Shown: positions 52,583 to 61,948, counted from the first letter of the stretch. The stretch: DNA of 64,000 bases from CAMCXT01 sp040403315 (GCA_040403315.1 JBBAKX010000009.1:24659-88658), one strand, 5' to 3'. Notes: generated by a model from the letters alone, not told the origin. A program made the numbers and translations.

Positions 52583-53125
52583 TTAAGGCGCTACGATTGG
52601 ACTTGAGCGGTATTTTATCTGCACCAATCCGCTTGGAAATGAGCGACTACTCACGAGGTAAAGCGGAATTTGACCCATCATATTCTCATTAAATAATTTT
52701 GTGCCTTTTCCTAAAAGCCGAGGAATGATTGAAACAACAATTTCATCCACCAATTTAGCAGTAATTAATTGGGTTACGATGGTTCCTCCGCCGTCGCAAT
52801 AAATTAATCCTCCCGGAATTTTCTTTAAGGCTTTTACGAATTCCACTGGATTGTCGGTGATGAATTTAGCGAACTGATTTTCATTTTTTGGCTTCCGGGT
52901 AAAAACAAAGGTTTCTTTGCCTTCGTGCGCAAATGGAAGTCCAAACGACAATAAGGTATCGTACGTTTTTCGACCAATTAATACGGTGTCGACTTTATCA
53001 TAAAACGATGAATATCCATAATCTTCATCGGCGTCGTGCACGCAATTGAGGAATTCTAGTGATTCGTTTTCGTCGGCGATATAACCATCCAGGCTACATG
53101 CGATAAATACTTTTAGCCGTCTCAT
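52583..53125 (-). CDS. Dihydrofolate reductase-like / RibD C-terminal family protein
   Basis: A 180-residue cytoplasmic reductase-fold protein. It has the family pattern KVFIACSLDGYIADENESLEFL, VDTVLIGRKTYDTLLSFG, the GGLIYCDGGGTIVTQLI nucleotide-binding region and VVSIIPRLLGKGTKLF. Members resemble YwjB/YyaP and RibD and reduce unknown pteridine- or flavin-like substrates with NADPH. It is separated from the upstream peptidase operon by a terminator, so it needs its own promoter. Confidence 0.82.
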   Translation of the reverse strand: MRRLKVFIACSLDGYIADENESLEFLNCVHDADEDYGYSSFYDKVDTVLIGRKTYDTLLSFGLPFAHEGKETFVFTRKPKNENQFAKFITDNPVEFVKALKKIPGGLIYCDGGGTIVTQLITAKLVDEIVVSIIPRLLGKGTKLFNENMMGQIPLYLVSSRSFPSGLVQIKYRSSPIVAP

Positions 53126-53141
53126 GATAAGTAAAAATGAA

Positions 53142-53174
53142 AAAATCCGGGAAGTATTGTACAGCCCGGATTTT
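53142..53174 (-). terminator. Terminator of the S9 peptidase operon
   Basis: A perfect 10-bp stem (53142-53151 with 53165-53174, AAAATCCGGG/CCCGGATTTT). On the minus strand it ends in TTTTTT. It also reads as a terminator on the plus strand. Confidence 0.82.
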
Positions 53175-53200
53175 GATAAGATTTATTTGTGCTTTTTATT

Positions 53201-55087
53201 TTACTTCTTCAGGTATTTCGCGAAAAATGCTTCCATTTGATTGTAGAAATCCATTCGGTTTTCTTCGTTCGCAAAACCATGACCTTCGTTGTCTTTTACC
53301 ATGTAAGGCACGTCGATTCCGCGCTTTTTCAAGGCTTCAACAATTTGATCCGACTCGGCTTTTGCTACACGTGGATCGTTTGCTCCTTGTGCAATAAACA
53401 ATGGACACTTGATTTTGTCAACATGAAATACCGGCGACGCAGAAGTCATCAGATCTTTGTCCTTTTCAGGATCGCCAACCATTTCGTACATCATATCGAG
53501 ATATGGTTTCCAGTATGGAGGAATGGTGCTCATGAAAGTGAAGAGATTCGAAACACCTACGTAATCAACTGCGCAAGCATACAAATCTGGAGTGAATGTA
53601 ATTCCTGCCAAGGTTGCATAACCACCGTAAGATGCACCATAAATGGCTACACGCTTCCTATCGGCAATGCCTTCTTTGATCAACCATTCAACGCCATCGG
53701 TAATGTCGTTTTGCATGGTTTTGCCCCATTGCTTAAACGATGCTTCCCAGAATTTACGTCCGTAACCTACTGAACCGCGGAAATTCATTTGCAACACTGC
53801 ATATCCACGGTTTGCTAGAAACTGAACTTCGGGATTGAAGCCCCAAGAATCGCGCGCCCAAGGCCCACCATGTGGATTGATAATGACTGGCAAATTTTTC
53901 GCTGGAACACCTTTTGGCAGCGTGAGATAACCGTTGATAATTAAGCCATCACGAGATTTGTAAGTAATAGGCTTCATCTCACACAATTGATCTTCGTTTA
54001 ACCAAGGCGCCATTTCGGCAAGCTTGGTGAAGGTGCCCGCTGCGTCATCGAAAAACCAATACGATCCATAACTGCGGTCGCTTCCAACGTAAAGCAACAT
54101 CTTGTCTTCGTTGCGATTTTGACCCGCAAGAGAAACCTCATATCCTGGAAAGCGCGCATCGAATTTCTTCTGCAAGTCTTCACGTTGCTTGTCGAGGAAA
54201 TGGTAATGCGATTTATCTGTTTGGTATGCTACACCAGTAATTACTTTTCGCTTTTTGCTGCGAAGCAATGAACTAACATCTACTTCAGGATGCTCATACA
54301 CCATACGCAATTCCTTGTCGGTAGAAGGATCGTAGGCAATGATTGCCCCTTTGTCGCGACCAACACTTGAAGCAACAAAAAGCGTTTTGTCGTCGAAATC
54401 GAAAAACAGCGGACTAAACGACTCCTTGAAATTGGCGGTTTTGATCACCTTAAAAGCATCCTTTTCCGACTCGCGGTACATCACACTTTGGTTAATACCA
54501 TCGCTTGTTGTAGCCACACGAATGGCGCCTTTGTTATCGGTAAGCCAACCTGAAATATTGCCCGGATTTTCGGCAATCATGGTAAGCTCTCCACTTACAA
54601 TATTGAGTTTGTAAGCATCGTATATTTCAGGATTTCTCTTGTTAAGCCCTACGATCATTTCTGATTCGTTATCGGCAAGATCATCGATGATATCAACTCG
54701 AACATTATCGAATGGCGTGAGTTCTTTCAAGTTTTTCGCATCAGCATCAACTGCGAACAAGTGGAAGTTTTCGTTTCCACCTTTGTCTTGAAGAAATACC
54801 AAACGACTATCGTTTTTCCAGAAATATCCAGCAATGTCGCGCTCTTCGGCGAAAGTAACTTGCAGTTGATCTGGCTTCCCGATTTCTTGAACAAACACGT
54901 TCATTCGGTTTTTCCATGGCTGCATGAAAGCCAGTTTTTTCCCATCTGGCGAAATACGAAACGCTGATTTTTCGGGATTTTTAAAGAAATCACTTAATGG
55001 AATAAGTGGTGCAGATTGAGCCTGCACATTTGCTGTTCCTAGCAAAGTCGTCATAACGATAGCACTACAGATCGATTTTATTTTCAT
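53201..55087 (-). CDS. Exported S9C-type dipeptidyl aminopeptidase / acylaminoacyl peptidase
   Basis: From the ATG at 55087 it encodes 628 residues. This start gives a clean signal peptide (MKIKSICSAIVMTTLLGTANVQAQ); ATGs at 55105 and 55129 add residues that overlap the upstream gene. A beta-propeller (about 30-370; RISPDGKKLAFMQ, ERDIAGYFWKNDSRLVFLQD) precedes the alpha/beta-hydrolase domain with the nucleophile in IYGASYGGYATLAG, the acid in FIAQGANDPRVAKAES and the His in DNEGHGFANEENR. It should cleave N-terminal residues from peptides in the periplasm. Last gene of a three-gene operon with S9A at the front. Confidence 0.92.
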   Translation of the reverse strand: MKIKSICSAIVMTTLLGTANVQAQSAPLIPLSDFFKNPEKSAFRISPDGKKLAFMQPWKNRMNVFVQEIGKPDQLQVTFAEERDIAGYFWKNDSRLVFLQDKGGNENFHLFAVDADAKNLKELTPFDNVRVDIIDDLADNESEMIVGLNKRNPEIYDAYKLNIVSGELTMIAENPGNISGWLTDNKGAIRVATTSDGINQSVMYRESEKDAFKVIKTANFKESFSPLFFDFDDKTLFVASSVGRDKGAIIAYDPSTDKELRMVYEHPEVDVSSLLRSKKRKVITGVAYQTDKSHYHFLDKQREDLQKKFDARFPGYEVSLAGQNRNEDKMLLYVGSDRSYGSYWFFDDAAGTFTKLAEMAPWLNEDQLCEMKPITYKSRDGLIINGYLTLPKGVPAKNLPVIINPHGGPWARDSWGFNPEVQFLANRGYAVLQMNFRGSVGYGRKFWEASFKQWGKTMQNDITDGVEWLIKEGIADRKRVAIYGASYGGYATLAGITFTPDLYACAVDYVGVSNLFTFMSTIPPYWKPYLDMMYEMVGDPEKDKDLMTSASPVFHVDKIKCPLFIAQGANDPRVAKAESDQIVEALKKRGIDVPYMVKDNEGHGFANEENRMDFYNQMEAFFAKYLKK

Positions 55088-55115
55088 TGTTTGTATAAAT
55101 TTCATTGGAGGTGAT

Positions 55116-55625
55116 TCACGCTTGTACATCGGTCATTCCAGAGTCCTCATCCTCATCGAAAAAGTCTACTTCCAGCCCTTCGATGCCCAAGAAAATCTCG
55201 ACTGCATCGGCATCTTCGAATTTAAGCACCAAACTGTCGTTGATTACACGGCCCTCGAAGCGCATCAACGATGGTGTGATATCTTGTCCGATGGCCGATT
55301 TCCACATTTTGTGTTTGCTGGCATCACGGCTTTCGATGGTCACTTTTCCTTGAAACTCGGCTTCTAATTTGGCACGTTCGGCGTCAAAATCTGGCTCTGC
55401 TAAGCGAATTCCATCGGTTTCTAAACCAGCCGTAAAGGTGATTCTGTTTCCACTTTTGAAAATAAGTGAAATCCAATCGAGCACTTCGAAAGGCGAATCG
55501 CTCGCTTTGTTTACCCAATAATGATAAACTACTCCTGCAAGGTTTTCATTAACCAATGCTGCAATTTTATAGACATCATCGGTGGAGAAAAAATTCTCTT
55601 CTGTTAATTCATCATTTTCTGCCAT
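55116..55625 (-). CDS. Acidic protein of unknown function between two S9 peptidase genes
   Basis: A 169-residue, acidic, soluble protein without a signal peptide. It begins with ENDELTEENFFSTDDVYKIAALVNENLAG, contains WISLIFKSGNRITFTAGLETDGIRL and FQGKVTIESRDASKHKMWKSAIGQDI, and ends DFFDEDEDSG. I do not recognise a family. It starts two bases after the S9A stop and ends 28 bp before the S9C start, so it is in the middle of one operon. A cytoplasmic partner or an unrelated passenger is possible. Confidence 0.72.
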   Translation of the reverse strand: MAENDELTEENFFSTDDVYKIAALVNENLAGVVYHYWVNKASDSPFEVLDWISLIFKSGNRITFTAGLETDGIRLAEPDFDAERAKLEAEFQGKVTIESRDASKHKMWKSAIGQDITPSLMRFEGRVINDSLVLKFEDADAVEIFLGIEGLEVDFFDEDEDSGMTDVQA

Positions 55626-55627
55626 GA

Positions 55628-57739
55628 TCAGTATTTCACTGGAGAATTGGTGTTGAATAAAATAAACGAATAAATATCGGCAGTTGCCTGAATCGATTTG
55701 TTGAGGGCGATACCAGCACCATGACCAGCATCGGTTTCGATACGAATCAACACTGGATTTGAACCTGTATGTTTGGCTTGAAGCTCTGCGATGTACTTGA
55801 ATGAATGCGCTGGAACCACTCTGTCGTCGTGGTCGGCAGTAGTTACCATTGTTGCAGGATACGCCACTGGCTTGATGTTGTGCAATGGAGAATATTTATA
55901 CAACCACTGGAAATCTTCTTTTTTATCGGAAGTGCCATATTCATCCACCCAACCCCAGCCTACTGTAAACTTCTGGAATCGTAACATGTCCATTACGCCA
56001 ACTTGTGGGATGGCCACTTTGAAAAGATCAGGACGTTGCGTCATGCATGCACCAACGAGTAAACCACCGTTCGATCCACCTTGAATCGCCAATTTGTCTT
56101 TCGAGGTGTAGCCGTTCGACTGCAACCATTCTGCACAAGCAATGAAATCGTCGAACACGTTTTGCTTCGAATCAAACATTCCCGCTTTGTGCCATTCTTC
56201 ACCATATTCGCCGCCTCCGCGGAGGTTAGCCTGCACATACACACCATCATTCTCCATAAATGCGATGCGAGAAGGCGAGAAGCCCGGTTCAAGGTTGATG
56301 TTAAATCCGCCGTAGGCATAAAGCAAAGTCGGACGTTGACCGTCGAGCTTCAAACCTTTGCGATGCACAATGAAAATTGGCACCTTTACTTTGCCATCTT
56401 TAGAAGGCACGAATACTTGCTTTACTTCGTATTGAGATGGGTCGAATTTCAGTTCCGACTTGCGGAAAAGTTCCGATTTTCCTGATGCGATATTGTATTT
56501 GAAAACCGTTGGAGGATAGTTGAACGAAGTGAAAGTGTAATAAACATCCGTATATGTTTTTTCGCCGCTAAATCCACTTGCAGAACCTACCGATGGAAGT
56601 TCAATTTCACGGTCAAGTTTCCCATCGCGACCGAATTGATACACTCGGGTGGTAACATCTTTTAGGTATTGGGCAATGAGCTTATTTCCAGCCACCGAAA
56701 CACCTTTCAAAAGCTCAGGTTTTTCAGGAATAATTTCAATCCAGTTTTTCTGATCTGGATTTGAAGGATCGATAGAGACCAATCGGTAATTCGGCGCATT
56801 GATATTGGTGTAAACCAACACGCGATCGCCTTCTTGATCGATGTATCCTGAAGAATTGTCGAAACCTGAAATCAACGGTTTGAAAGCAGTTTCGCCTTTC
56901 TTCAAATCCATTACACGCAATTCGTTTCCATCGGTACCTTCAGAAACACTGAGGATGAGGAATCTTTCCTCTTTCCCAATTTCTGCAGAGTGGTAACGAA
57001 GGGCATGTTCGCGGTCTTCGTAAATCAATTTATCGTCGCTTTGTGGCGTTCCCAATTTGTGGTACCACACTGCGTGGAATTGGTTCTGGCCAGAAAGTTC
57101 GGTGCCTTTTCCAGGCTCAGGATAACGTGAGTAATAGAAGCCATCGCCACGGAATGCAGCACCAGAAAACTTCACGAATTTGATTACATCAGGGAGTTCC
57201 TTCCCCGTTGCAACTTCCTTAATGCGAAGTTCCGACCAATCGGACCCTGCTGAAGAAATGTTGTAGGCCACATATTTATCGTCGTTTGATGCACCAGCAA
57301 GACCAATGCTCACTGTGCCTTTTTCCGACATTTTATTCGGATCGAGAAATACTTCCGGCGTGCCGTTTTCACCTTGCATTTTGTAATAAACGCTTTGGTT
57401 CTGGAGGCCATCATTCTTCGTATAGAAATAGGTATTTCCAATTTTAAATGGAGCCGAATACCTCGGATAATTGAGGAGTTCTGTAATTCGGTCGCGGAAT
57501 TTATTTCTGTAAGGGATTTGATCTAAATAATCGAATGTTACCTTGTTTTGCGCCTTCACCCAAGCACCTGTTTCTGCTGTGGTATCGTTTTCTAACCAAC
57601 GGTATGGATCAGAAACTTTTGTACCGTGGTATTCGTCTGTAACATCAACCTTTTTTGATGTTGGATAAACAAGCTTTTGAGCAGTTGTATCGTTTGCTAT
57701 CATTGGAATTACGATCGCAGCGAGAATGATTTTCTTCAT
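55628..57739 (-). CDS. Exported prolyl oligopeptidase, S9A family
   Basis: From the ATG at 57739 it encodes 703 residues; a TTG six bases upstream is less likely. A signal peptide (MKKIILAAIVIPMIANDTTAQ) is followed by the seven-bladed propeller (DEYHGTKVSDPYRWLEND at the front) and a C-terminal hydrolase. The nucleophile lies in AIQGGSNGGLLVGACM, with the acid in TADHDDRVVPAHSFKY and the His in DAGHGAGI. It should cut short peptides after proline in the periplasm. First gene of the operon with the unknown gene and the S9C peptidase. Confidence 0.93.
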   Translation of the reverse strand: MKKIILAAIVIPMIANDTTAQKLVYPTSKKVDVTDEYHGTKVSDPYRWLENDTTAETGAWVKAQNKVTFDYLDQIPYRNKFRDRITELLNYPRYSAPFKIGNTYFYTKNDGLQNQSVYYKMQGENGTPEVFLDPNKMSEKGTVSIGLAGASNDDKYVAYNISSAGSDWSELRIKEVATGKELPDVIKFVKFSGAAFRGDGFYYSRYPEPGKGTELSGQNQFHAVWYHKLGTPQSDDKLIYEDREHALRYHSAEIGKEERFLILSVSEGTDGNELRVMDLKKGETAFKPLISGFDNSSGYIDQEGDRVLVYTNINAPNYRLVSIDPSNPDQKNWIEIIPEKPELLKGVSVAGNKLIAQYLKDVTTRVYQFGRDGKLDREIELPSVGSASGFSGEKTYTDVYYTFTSFNYPPTVFKYNIASGKSELFRKSELKFDPSQYEVKQVFVPSKDGKVKVPIFIVHRKGLKLDGQRPTLLYAYGGFNINLEPGFSPSRIAFMENDGVYVQANLRGGGEYGEEWHKAGMFDSKQNVFDDFIACAEWLQSNGYTSKDKLAIQGGSNGGLLVGACMTQRPDLFKVAIPQVGVMDMLRFQKFTVGWGWVDEYGTSDKKEDFQWLYKYSPLHNIKPVAYPATMVTTADHDDRVVPAHSFKYIAELQAKHTGSNPVLIRIETDAGHGAGIALNKSIQATADIYSFILFNTNSPVKY

Positions 57740-57845
57740 ATGCAAAATTGAAGGCAGAAAGGTAGAATGTTTCTGATACTTGACAAGTATTTAGGGGCAA
57801 ACATTCATAAATTTATCCACGCCTTGCTTCACTGCACATTGAAAC

Positions 57846-57876
57846 AAAAAAGTCCGCACCATTACGGCCGGACTTT
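57846..57876 (-). terminator. Terminator downstream of the gene at 57985-58515
   Basis: On the minus strand AAAGTCCG (57869-57876) pairs with CGGACTTT (57849-57856), ending in TTTTTT (57846-57851). Confidence 0.65.
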
Positions 57877-57910
57877 AAATCAGATTTTATTGGATTGGAT
57901 ATCTTTTTAT

Positions 57911-57936
57911 CCCCGGACTGAAGTCCGGGGCTGCGG
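57911..57936. repeat. REP-like palindrome
   Basis: CCCCGGACTGAAGTCCGGGG followed by CTGCGG, identical in core to the copy at 11898-11922. Confidence 0.75.
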
Positions 57937-57984
57937 GTATTGGGAAGGTTTTACGTAATACGTTGTACGAAATACGCAACGCAA

Positions 57985-58515
57985 CTAAAACGACTGCCTA
58001 ATCTCCTTCTTCACATATTCAAGCGCAATCTGCGTTGGTAATTTTTCAACGTTCATCGTAACATCGAGAAGCACCTTGCAAAGTTCAACACCATCCGAAT
58101 TTTCATTCACTTTGTGTGCAGAAGTATTGATGAGTTTAATCATTTCTTCTTTTGCGCTTTTTACAAGTTCCCATGAAGCGTTCGACATATAAATTTGCTG
58201 TGCGATATTGTGATCGTACTCGCTACGAATGCTCTTGATCATCTCTACATGGAGCAATCTTGAACTCATTCCAGTTTTGTGAATCCGCATGATCAGGCTA
58301 CTCGGCGAAATGCGCTCTAGATAAACCACCACACGCTCATAAGCCTGCATTCTAATAGGTGTGATAGCCTCCTGGTTCTGAAGTTTTAAATCGAGAGATC
58401 GGAGTTTGAAATTCTCTTCGAGATAGTTGTTTAAAATGAAGTAGATAAATGCAAATACAACCACAAGTGGCACAATGTATTTCAACATTTCAATAACAAT
58501 TTCGTACCAATTCAT
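57985..58515 (-). CDS. Membrane-anchored protein of unknown function
   Basis: A 176-residue protein with one N-terminal transmembrane helix (about 10-32, MLKYIVPLVVVFAFIYFIL) and a helical cytoplasmic part (LRSLDLKLQNQEAITPIRMQAYERVVVYLERISPSSLIMRIH...). From memory, such proteins are conserved in Bacteroidota without an assigned role. It stands alone, with a terminator and a palindrome downstream. Confidence 0.72.
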   Translation of the reverse strand: MNWYEIVIEMLKYIVPLVVVFAFIYFILNNYLEENFKLRSLDLKLQNQEAITPIRMQAYERVVVYLERISPSSLIMRIHKTGMSSRLLHVEMIKSIRSEYDHNIAQQIYMSNASWELVKSAKEEMIKLINTSAHKVNENSDGVELCKVLLDVTMNVEKLPTQIALEYVKKEIRQSF

Positions 58516-58748
58516 GTGATCTTACAGTTTGTGAGTGTTAACGATTGCAAACGTAATGCATTGTGTAAAAGTTCCGACTAAAATAATCTTAATTCGATGC
58601 ACTACAAATTAAGCAATTTTAGCAAAGAATGAGCAACAAAGCCTTTGTTAAAAGATTTGCCGGTGGCTTCACGTTGGATCTTACATTCGATTTATTTTCA
58701 ATTCCCAGCAAATTGAAGTTTCCTGGTTGTTTCCCCGTTCGGGGGATA

Positions 58749-59441
58749 TCAAAGCGTATTGGTTGAACCAGCATTTAAGATCAATTTCCTGAGCGTTGCC
58801 AAGTGGCTCAACATCACAAGAGGAACCACGAATGCGGGAAGCAACACGAAGGGATATTCGAGCACTGCACGGTTAGGCTGGTCGAAACCAAATTGCTGAA
58901 GCGGTGATTGAACCGACAAAATTCCGTGCACTACGATATTGATCAAGAAGATCAGCCCGACCGCATTCCAAACAATCAACAAGGCTCGGTTGTAACGCTT
59001 GAAGGTATAGGTGATTAAGTAGATAAAGATCGCAGTGAGTCCGATAAGAATATCGAAATTCCGACCTTCAAAAGTCATTATTTCTGGAATCATCGCTTGC
59101 TGATATAAATCGTACAAGCACCACTCAACAGGAATGCGGAGAAAGTGAATAATCAGCAAAAAACGCAAATCGAGGGCGTCGAGAAATTCCTTGCCCTTTT
59201 TAAAAAAGAACAAACCAACAATGATGATTACTGAAGGCAAAATGGCTAAGGCAAAACGTGGAGGCATCGATTGCGAATCGAGGTAAAACCCCGAAAAAGC
59301 TGCTCCCGATTGAGCAAGAATTAGGAAGCCTAAAATCCGAGTTACCCACTGCTTGTGTTGCGGAGCTGCTTGAATGAGAAGTACGCCTGCAGCCACAACA
59401 ACGAGCATAAATACAATGAGTGATGGAAGATCGAACATCAT
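58749..59441 (-). CDS. Multi-spanning membrane protein of unknown function
   Basis: A 230-residue protein with about seven hydrophobic helices (LPSLIVFMLVVVAAGVLLIQ, ILPSVIIIVGLFFF, ILIGLTAIFIYLITYTF, LLPAFVVPLVMLSHLATL). No functional motif is recognised. Its ATG overlaps the stop of the YdeI-family gene (ATGA), so the two are coupled. The 233 bp downstream (58516-58748) show nothing except a 45-codon plus-strand frame without support. Confidence 0.75.
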   Translation of the reverse strand: MMFDLPSLIVFMLVVVAAGVLLIQAAPQHKQWVTRILGFLILAQSGAAFSGFYLDSQSMPPRFALAILPSVIIIVGLFFFKKGKEFLDALDLRFLLIIHFLRIPVEWCLYDLYQQAMIPEIMTFEGRNFDILIGLTAIFIYLITYTFKRYNRALLIVWNAVGLIFLINIVVHGILSVQSPLQQFGFDQPNRAVLEYPFVLLPAFVVPLVMLSHLATLRKLILNAGSTNTL

Positions 59442-60043
59442 GGCTTTTGAGAATTTTTCGGGGTGTATTGATTGGCCCGAATATTTTGCTGTGCAAGTTT
59501 AGCAGTTTCTTCGACGCGTTTTTGTCGGGTGGCAGATTGTTTTGCGGCAGAAATCCACTCCAGAATTGCTCTTTTGGTTGATTTCGGGAAAGCTTCAAAA
59601 TTTCGTTCTGCATCAGCATACAAACGAAGTGCGTCCAAAAGATCTGGCGGAATTTCGAGTTGGATTGCAGAATCGAGGGCTGTCCAAGTGCCTGTTCGTT
59701 TGGCCAATTCGATCATTTCTAAACCTGCAGGTCGCATTTTCCCTTCGGCAATTAAAACATCCACCTTGGCTTTGTTTACACCACTCCAATTCGATTTCGG
59801 CTTTCGTTTCGAGTAAAACTGGTAGTAACTAGATTCATCGCGCTTCACGCCTTTCGAGTCGATCCAACCAAAACAAAGGGCTTCATCAACCGATTCTTTG
59901 TAAGTGACGGCAGGAATTCCTGAAGCTTTTTTGAAAATGATCAACCAAATATTCTCTTTCGACTGGTGATTTTCTTCGAGCCATTTCCGCCATGAAGTAG
60001 GAGAATCTGCCACAAAAGCAGCTATGTTATTGAATATCTCCAC
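59438..60043 (-). CDS. YdeI/OmpD-associated family protein
   Basis: A 201-residue soluble protein starting with GTG at 60043. The family pattern is clear: WRKWLEENHQSKENIWLIIFKK, VTYKESVDEALCFGWIDS, DESSYYQFYSKRKPKSNWSGVNK, and the C-terminal domain FPKSTKRAILEWISAAKQSATRQKRVEETAKLA. YdeI-type proteins are linked to stress and peptide resistance in other bacteria, with no defined reaction. It overlaps the downstream membrane protein gene by four bases. Confidence 0.85.
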   Translation of the reverse strand: MEIFNNIAAFVADSPTSWRKWLEENHQSKENIWLIIFKKASGIPAVTYKESVDEALCFGWIDSKGVKRDESSYYQFYSKRKPKSNWSGVNKAKVDVLIAEGKMRPAGLEMIELAKRTGTWTALDSAIQLEIPPDLLDALRLYADAERNFEAFPKSTKRAILEWISAAKQSATRQKRVEETAKLAQQNIRANQYTPKNSQKP

Positions 60044-60074
60044 TGATTAATTATCGATCAATTAAATTAAAATG

Positions 60075-60112
60075 AAAGGCAATTCAAAAAATCACTCTTT
60101 CGATTTGCCTTT
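60075..60112 (-). terminator. Weak hairpin after the 133-residue membrane protein gene
   Basis: AAAGGCAA (60075-60082) pairs with TTGCCTTT (60105-60112) across a 22-nt loop, 16 bp downstream of the gene on the minus strand. Only TTTTAATTT follows. Confidence 0.35.
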
Positions 60113-60127
60113 AAATGATATGCATAA

Positions 60128-60529
60128 TTAAGCTTTTGCTTGTGCAAATTTCGGGATGCCCCAAATGGCAGCAACTGTTGAGAGAATGTGCATTGGAAAG
60201 GTGAGCATGGCAAATCCTTCAGGCGTTACTGATCCATCGGGCATTTTGGTTTCGAAGGGTCCACCAGCGGTAACAATAAACACGACCACACTAACAATCA
60301 TAAAAATCAAATTGCCTTTTGTAGTGTATTTGTGCACCAAGAAAAAAACCATTGAGCCAATAATGATTGGCAAAAAAGAGGCTGCACTGATTACTCCAGC
60401 ATTAATTTCGGCAGGATTTGGATGTCCTGAAATGAGTGGAGCAATAAATCCCCACACATTATTTAAAGCAACAGAAATTAATCCGGCAAAAACACCGGCT
60501 TTGAGCGACTGTATAAAACTTGGTTTCAT
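60128..60529 (-). CDS. Small four-helix membrane protein, DUF6069-like
   Basis: A 133-residue protein with four hydrophobic helices (SLKAGVFAGLISVALNNVWG, SFLPIIIGSMVFFLVH, NLIFMIVSVVVFIVT, MLTFPMHILSTVAAIWG). It resembles the DUF6069 group; function unknown. It lies 15 bp downstream of the marR gene on the same strand, so it is probably part of that operon and controlled by MarR. Confidence 0.68.
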   Translation of the reverse strand: MKPSFIQSLKAGVFAGLISVALNNVWGFIAPLISGHPNPAEINAGVISAASFLPIIIGSMVFFLVHKYTTKGNLIFMIVSVVVFIVTAGGPFETKMPDGSVTPEGFAMLTFPMHILSTVAAIWGIPKFAQAKA

Positions 60530-60544
60530 CGTAGAATTAGGGTT

Positions 60545-60982
60545 TTAGGGTTGTTTAAAGTTTTTTATGATGTGGTGTAAAAATCGAAATCCTATAGCTG
60601 CTTCTTCCTCTGTAAGTCCTCGCAAGGCAGTTTGTGTAACAGCCATTGAACATTGAATGGCTTTCAATCGGAGCGACCTTCCAAGCTCGGTAAGTTCTAT
60701 ACTGAACATGCGACGGTCAGCAGCATTCGAAACTCGAACCAACAAACCATCGCGTTCGAGCGTATCGAGAATTCGGGTAACTGAAGCACGATCGCGTTCA
60801 AGTGATTCTGCCAGTTTACACTGTGGAAGCGAATCACCTTCCCAAAGAATCATCATCACCCGGTATTGGTCGGGCGTAAGTGGAACGCCTGCTTGCTTGA
60901 GCTGATGAGCCAAATTCTTCACCAACAGCGTGTGTGCGCTGCCCATTACTTTTCCGAATGGAATTAGTTGAAATGGGTTCAT
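60545..60982 (-). CDS. MarR-family transcriptional regulator
   Basis: A 145-residue winged-helix regulator. The DNA-binding core is clear: LTPDQYRVMMILWEGDSLPQ, CKLAESLERDRASVTRILDTLERDGLLVRV, then the wing SNAADRRMFSIELTELGRSL. It is followed by a small membrane protein gene, which is its likely target together with itself. The ligand is unknown. Confidence 0.88.
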   Translation of the reverse strand: MNPFQLIPFGKVMGSAHTLLVKNLAHQLKQAGVPLTPDQYRVMMILWEGDSLPQCKLAESLERDRASVTRILDTLERDGLLVRVSNAADRRMFSIELTELGRSLRLKAIQCSMAVTQTALRGLTEEEAAIGFRFLHHIIKNFKQP

Positions 60983-61103
60983 TCAATTATTAGTTGCATC
61001 TGCAACAAATGTACAGGCATTAATTTTATATGCAACAGTTTGTTCGAAAAACTTTTTCATTCATTCATTTTTAGAACACTACCAAGCACTTCATCTAAGT
61101 AAT

Positions 61104-61111
61104 TACCTTTG
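61104..61111 (+). promoter_or_regulatory. -7 element directly before truA
   Basis: TACCTTTG (TAnnTTTG) ends four bases before the ATG, predicting a transcript with almost no leader. No TTG at -33 spacing was found. Confidence 0.5.
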
Positions 61112-61115
61112 TCGC

Positions 61116-61865
61116 ATGCGGTATTTTATTCTCCTGCAATACAACGGAACGCACTACCATGGATGGCAGATTCAGCCCAACGCTAACTCAGTGCAAGAAA
61201 CGCTGAACGAAGCTTTGTCGAGAATTTTTTATCAACCCATCGACACTACTGGATGCGGCAGAACAGATACTGGTGTGCATGCGGAGCAGTTTTATGCCCA
61301 TTTTGAATTACCGACCGAAATGCCTGATTTTTCGATTGTACGAAAAAAGCTCGACTCGATGCGGTTAAAGGGCATTGCGGTGCAAAACATCTTTCTTGTT
61401 AAGGATGATTTTCATGCTCGTTTTAGTGCCACCAATCGAACCTACGAATACCGCATCATGCGAAAGAGAAATCCGTTCCTCGATAATTTGGCACATTACA
61501 TTTATGGTCCATTGGATATTGATCGAATGAACGAAGCCGCCAAGCATCTCATCGGAAAGAAAAACTTTTCGGCATTTTCGAAAACCAATACCCAAGTTTC
61601 AACCGACATCTGCAATGTTAAACATGCGCAATGGGAAGAAAAGGGCGACCTCTTCATTTTCACCATCACTGCCGATCGTTTCTTACGAAATATGGTTCGG
61701 GCGATCGTTGGTACTTTGCTCGATGTTGGACAGAAAAAAATTGAGGCTGCCTCCATTCCTCAAATCATAGAATCTGGAAGTCGATCTCGAGCAGGAATCA
61801 GTGTGCCGGCTTGTGGATTGTTCCTCACCCGAATAGAATATCCGGTCGAAAACAAAGGCTTGTAG
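61116..61865 (+). CDS. truA: tRNA pseudouridine(38-40) synthase TruA
   Basis: A 249-residue enzyme that makes pseudouridine at positions 38-40 of the tRNA anticodon arm. The catalytic motif GCGRTDTGVHAEQ gives Asp51; YHGWQIQPNANSVQ at the front, FSATNRTYEYRI, and RFLRNMVRAIVGTLL near the end are family hallmarks. The length is typical. The start follows a perfect -7 element by four bases. Confidence 0.95.
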   Translation: MRYFILLQYNGTHYHGWQIQPNANSVQETLNEALSRIFYQPIDTTGCGRTDTGVHAEQFYAHFELPTEMPDFSIVRKKLDSMRLKGIAVQNIFLVKDDFHARFSATNRTYEYRIMRKRNPFLDNLAHYIYGPLDIDRMNEAAKHLIGKKNFSAFSKTNTQVSTDICNVKHAQWEEKGDLFIFTITADRFLRNMVRAIVGTLLDVGQKKIEAASIPQIIESGSRSRAGISVPACGLFLTRIEYPVENKGL

Positions 61866-61948
61866 CATCGATTTGCCATCCCACGAACGTGGTTTAGAAA
61901 AAAGAAATATACCAAAGTAGCATTCTCCCCTACTTGATCGGATTCTCA

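Noticed and set aside
58629..58766. 45-codon plus-strand ORF in the 58516-58748 gap
   Set aside because: It is short, overlaps the end of the opposite gene, and has no signal, family or start context.
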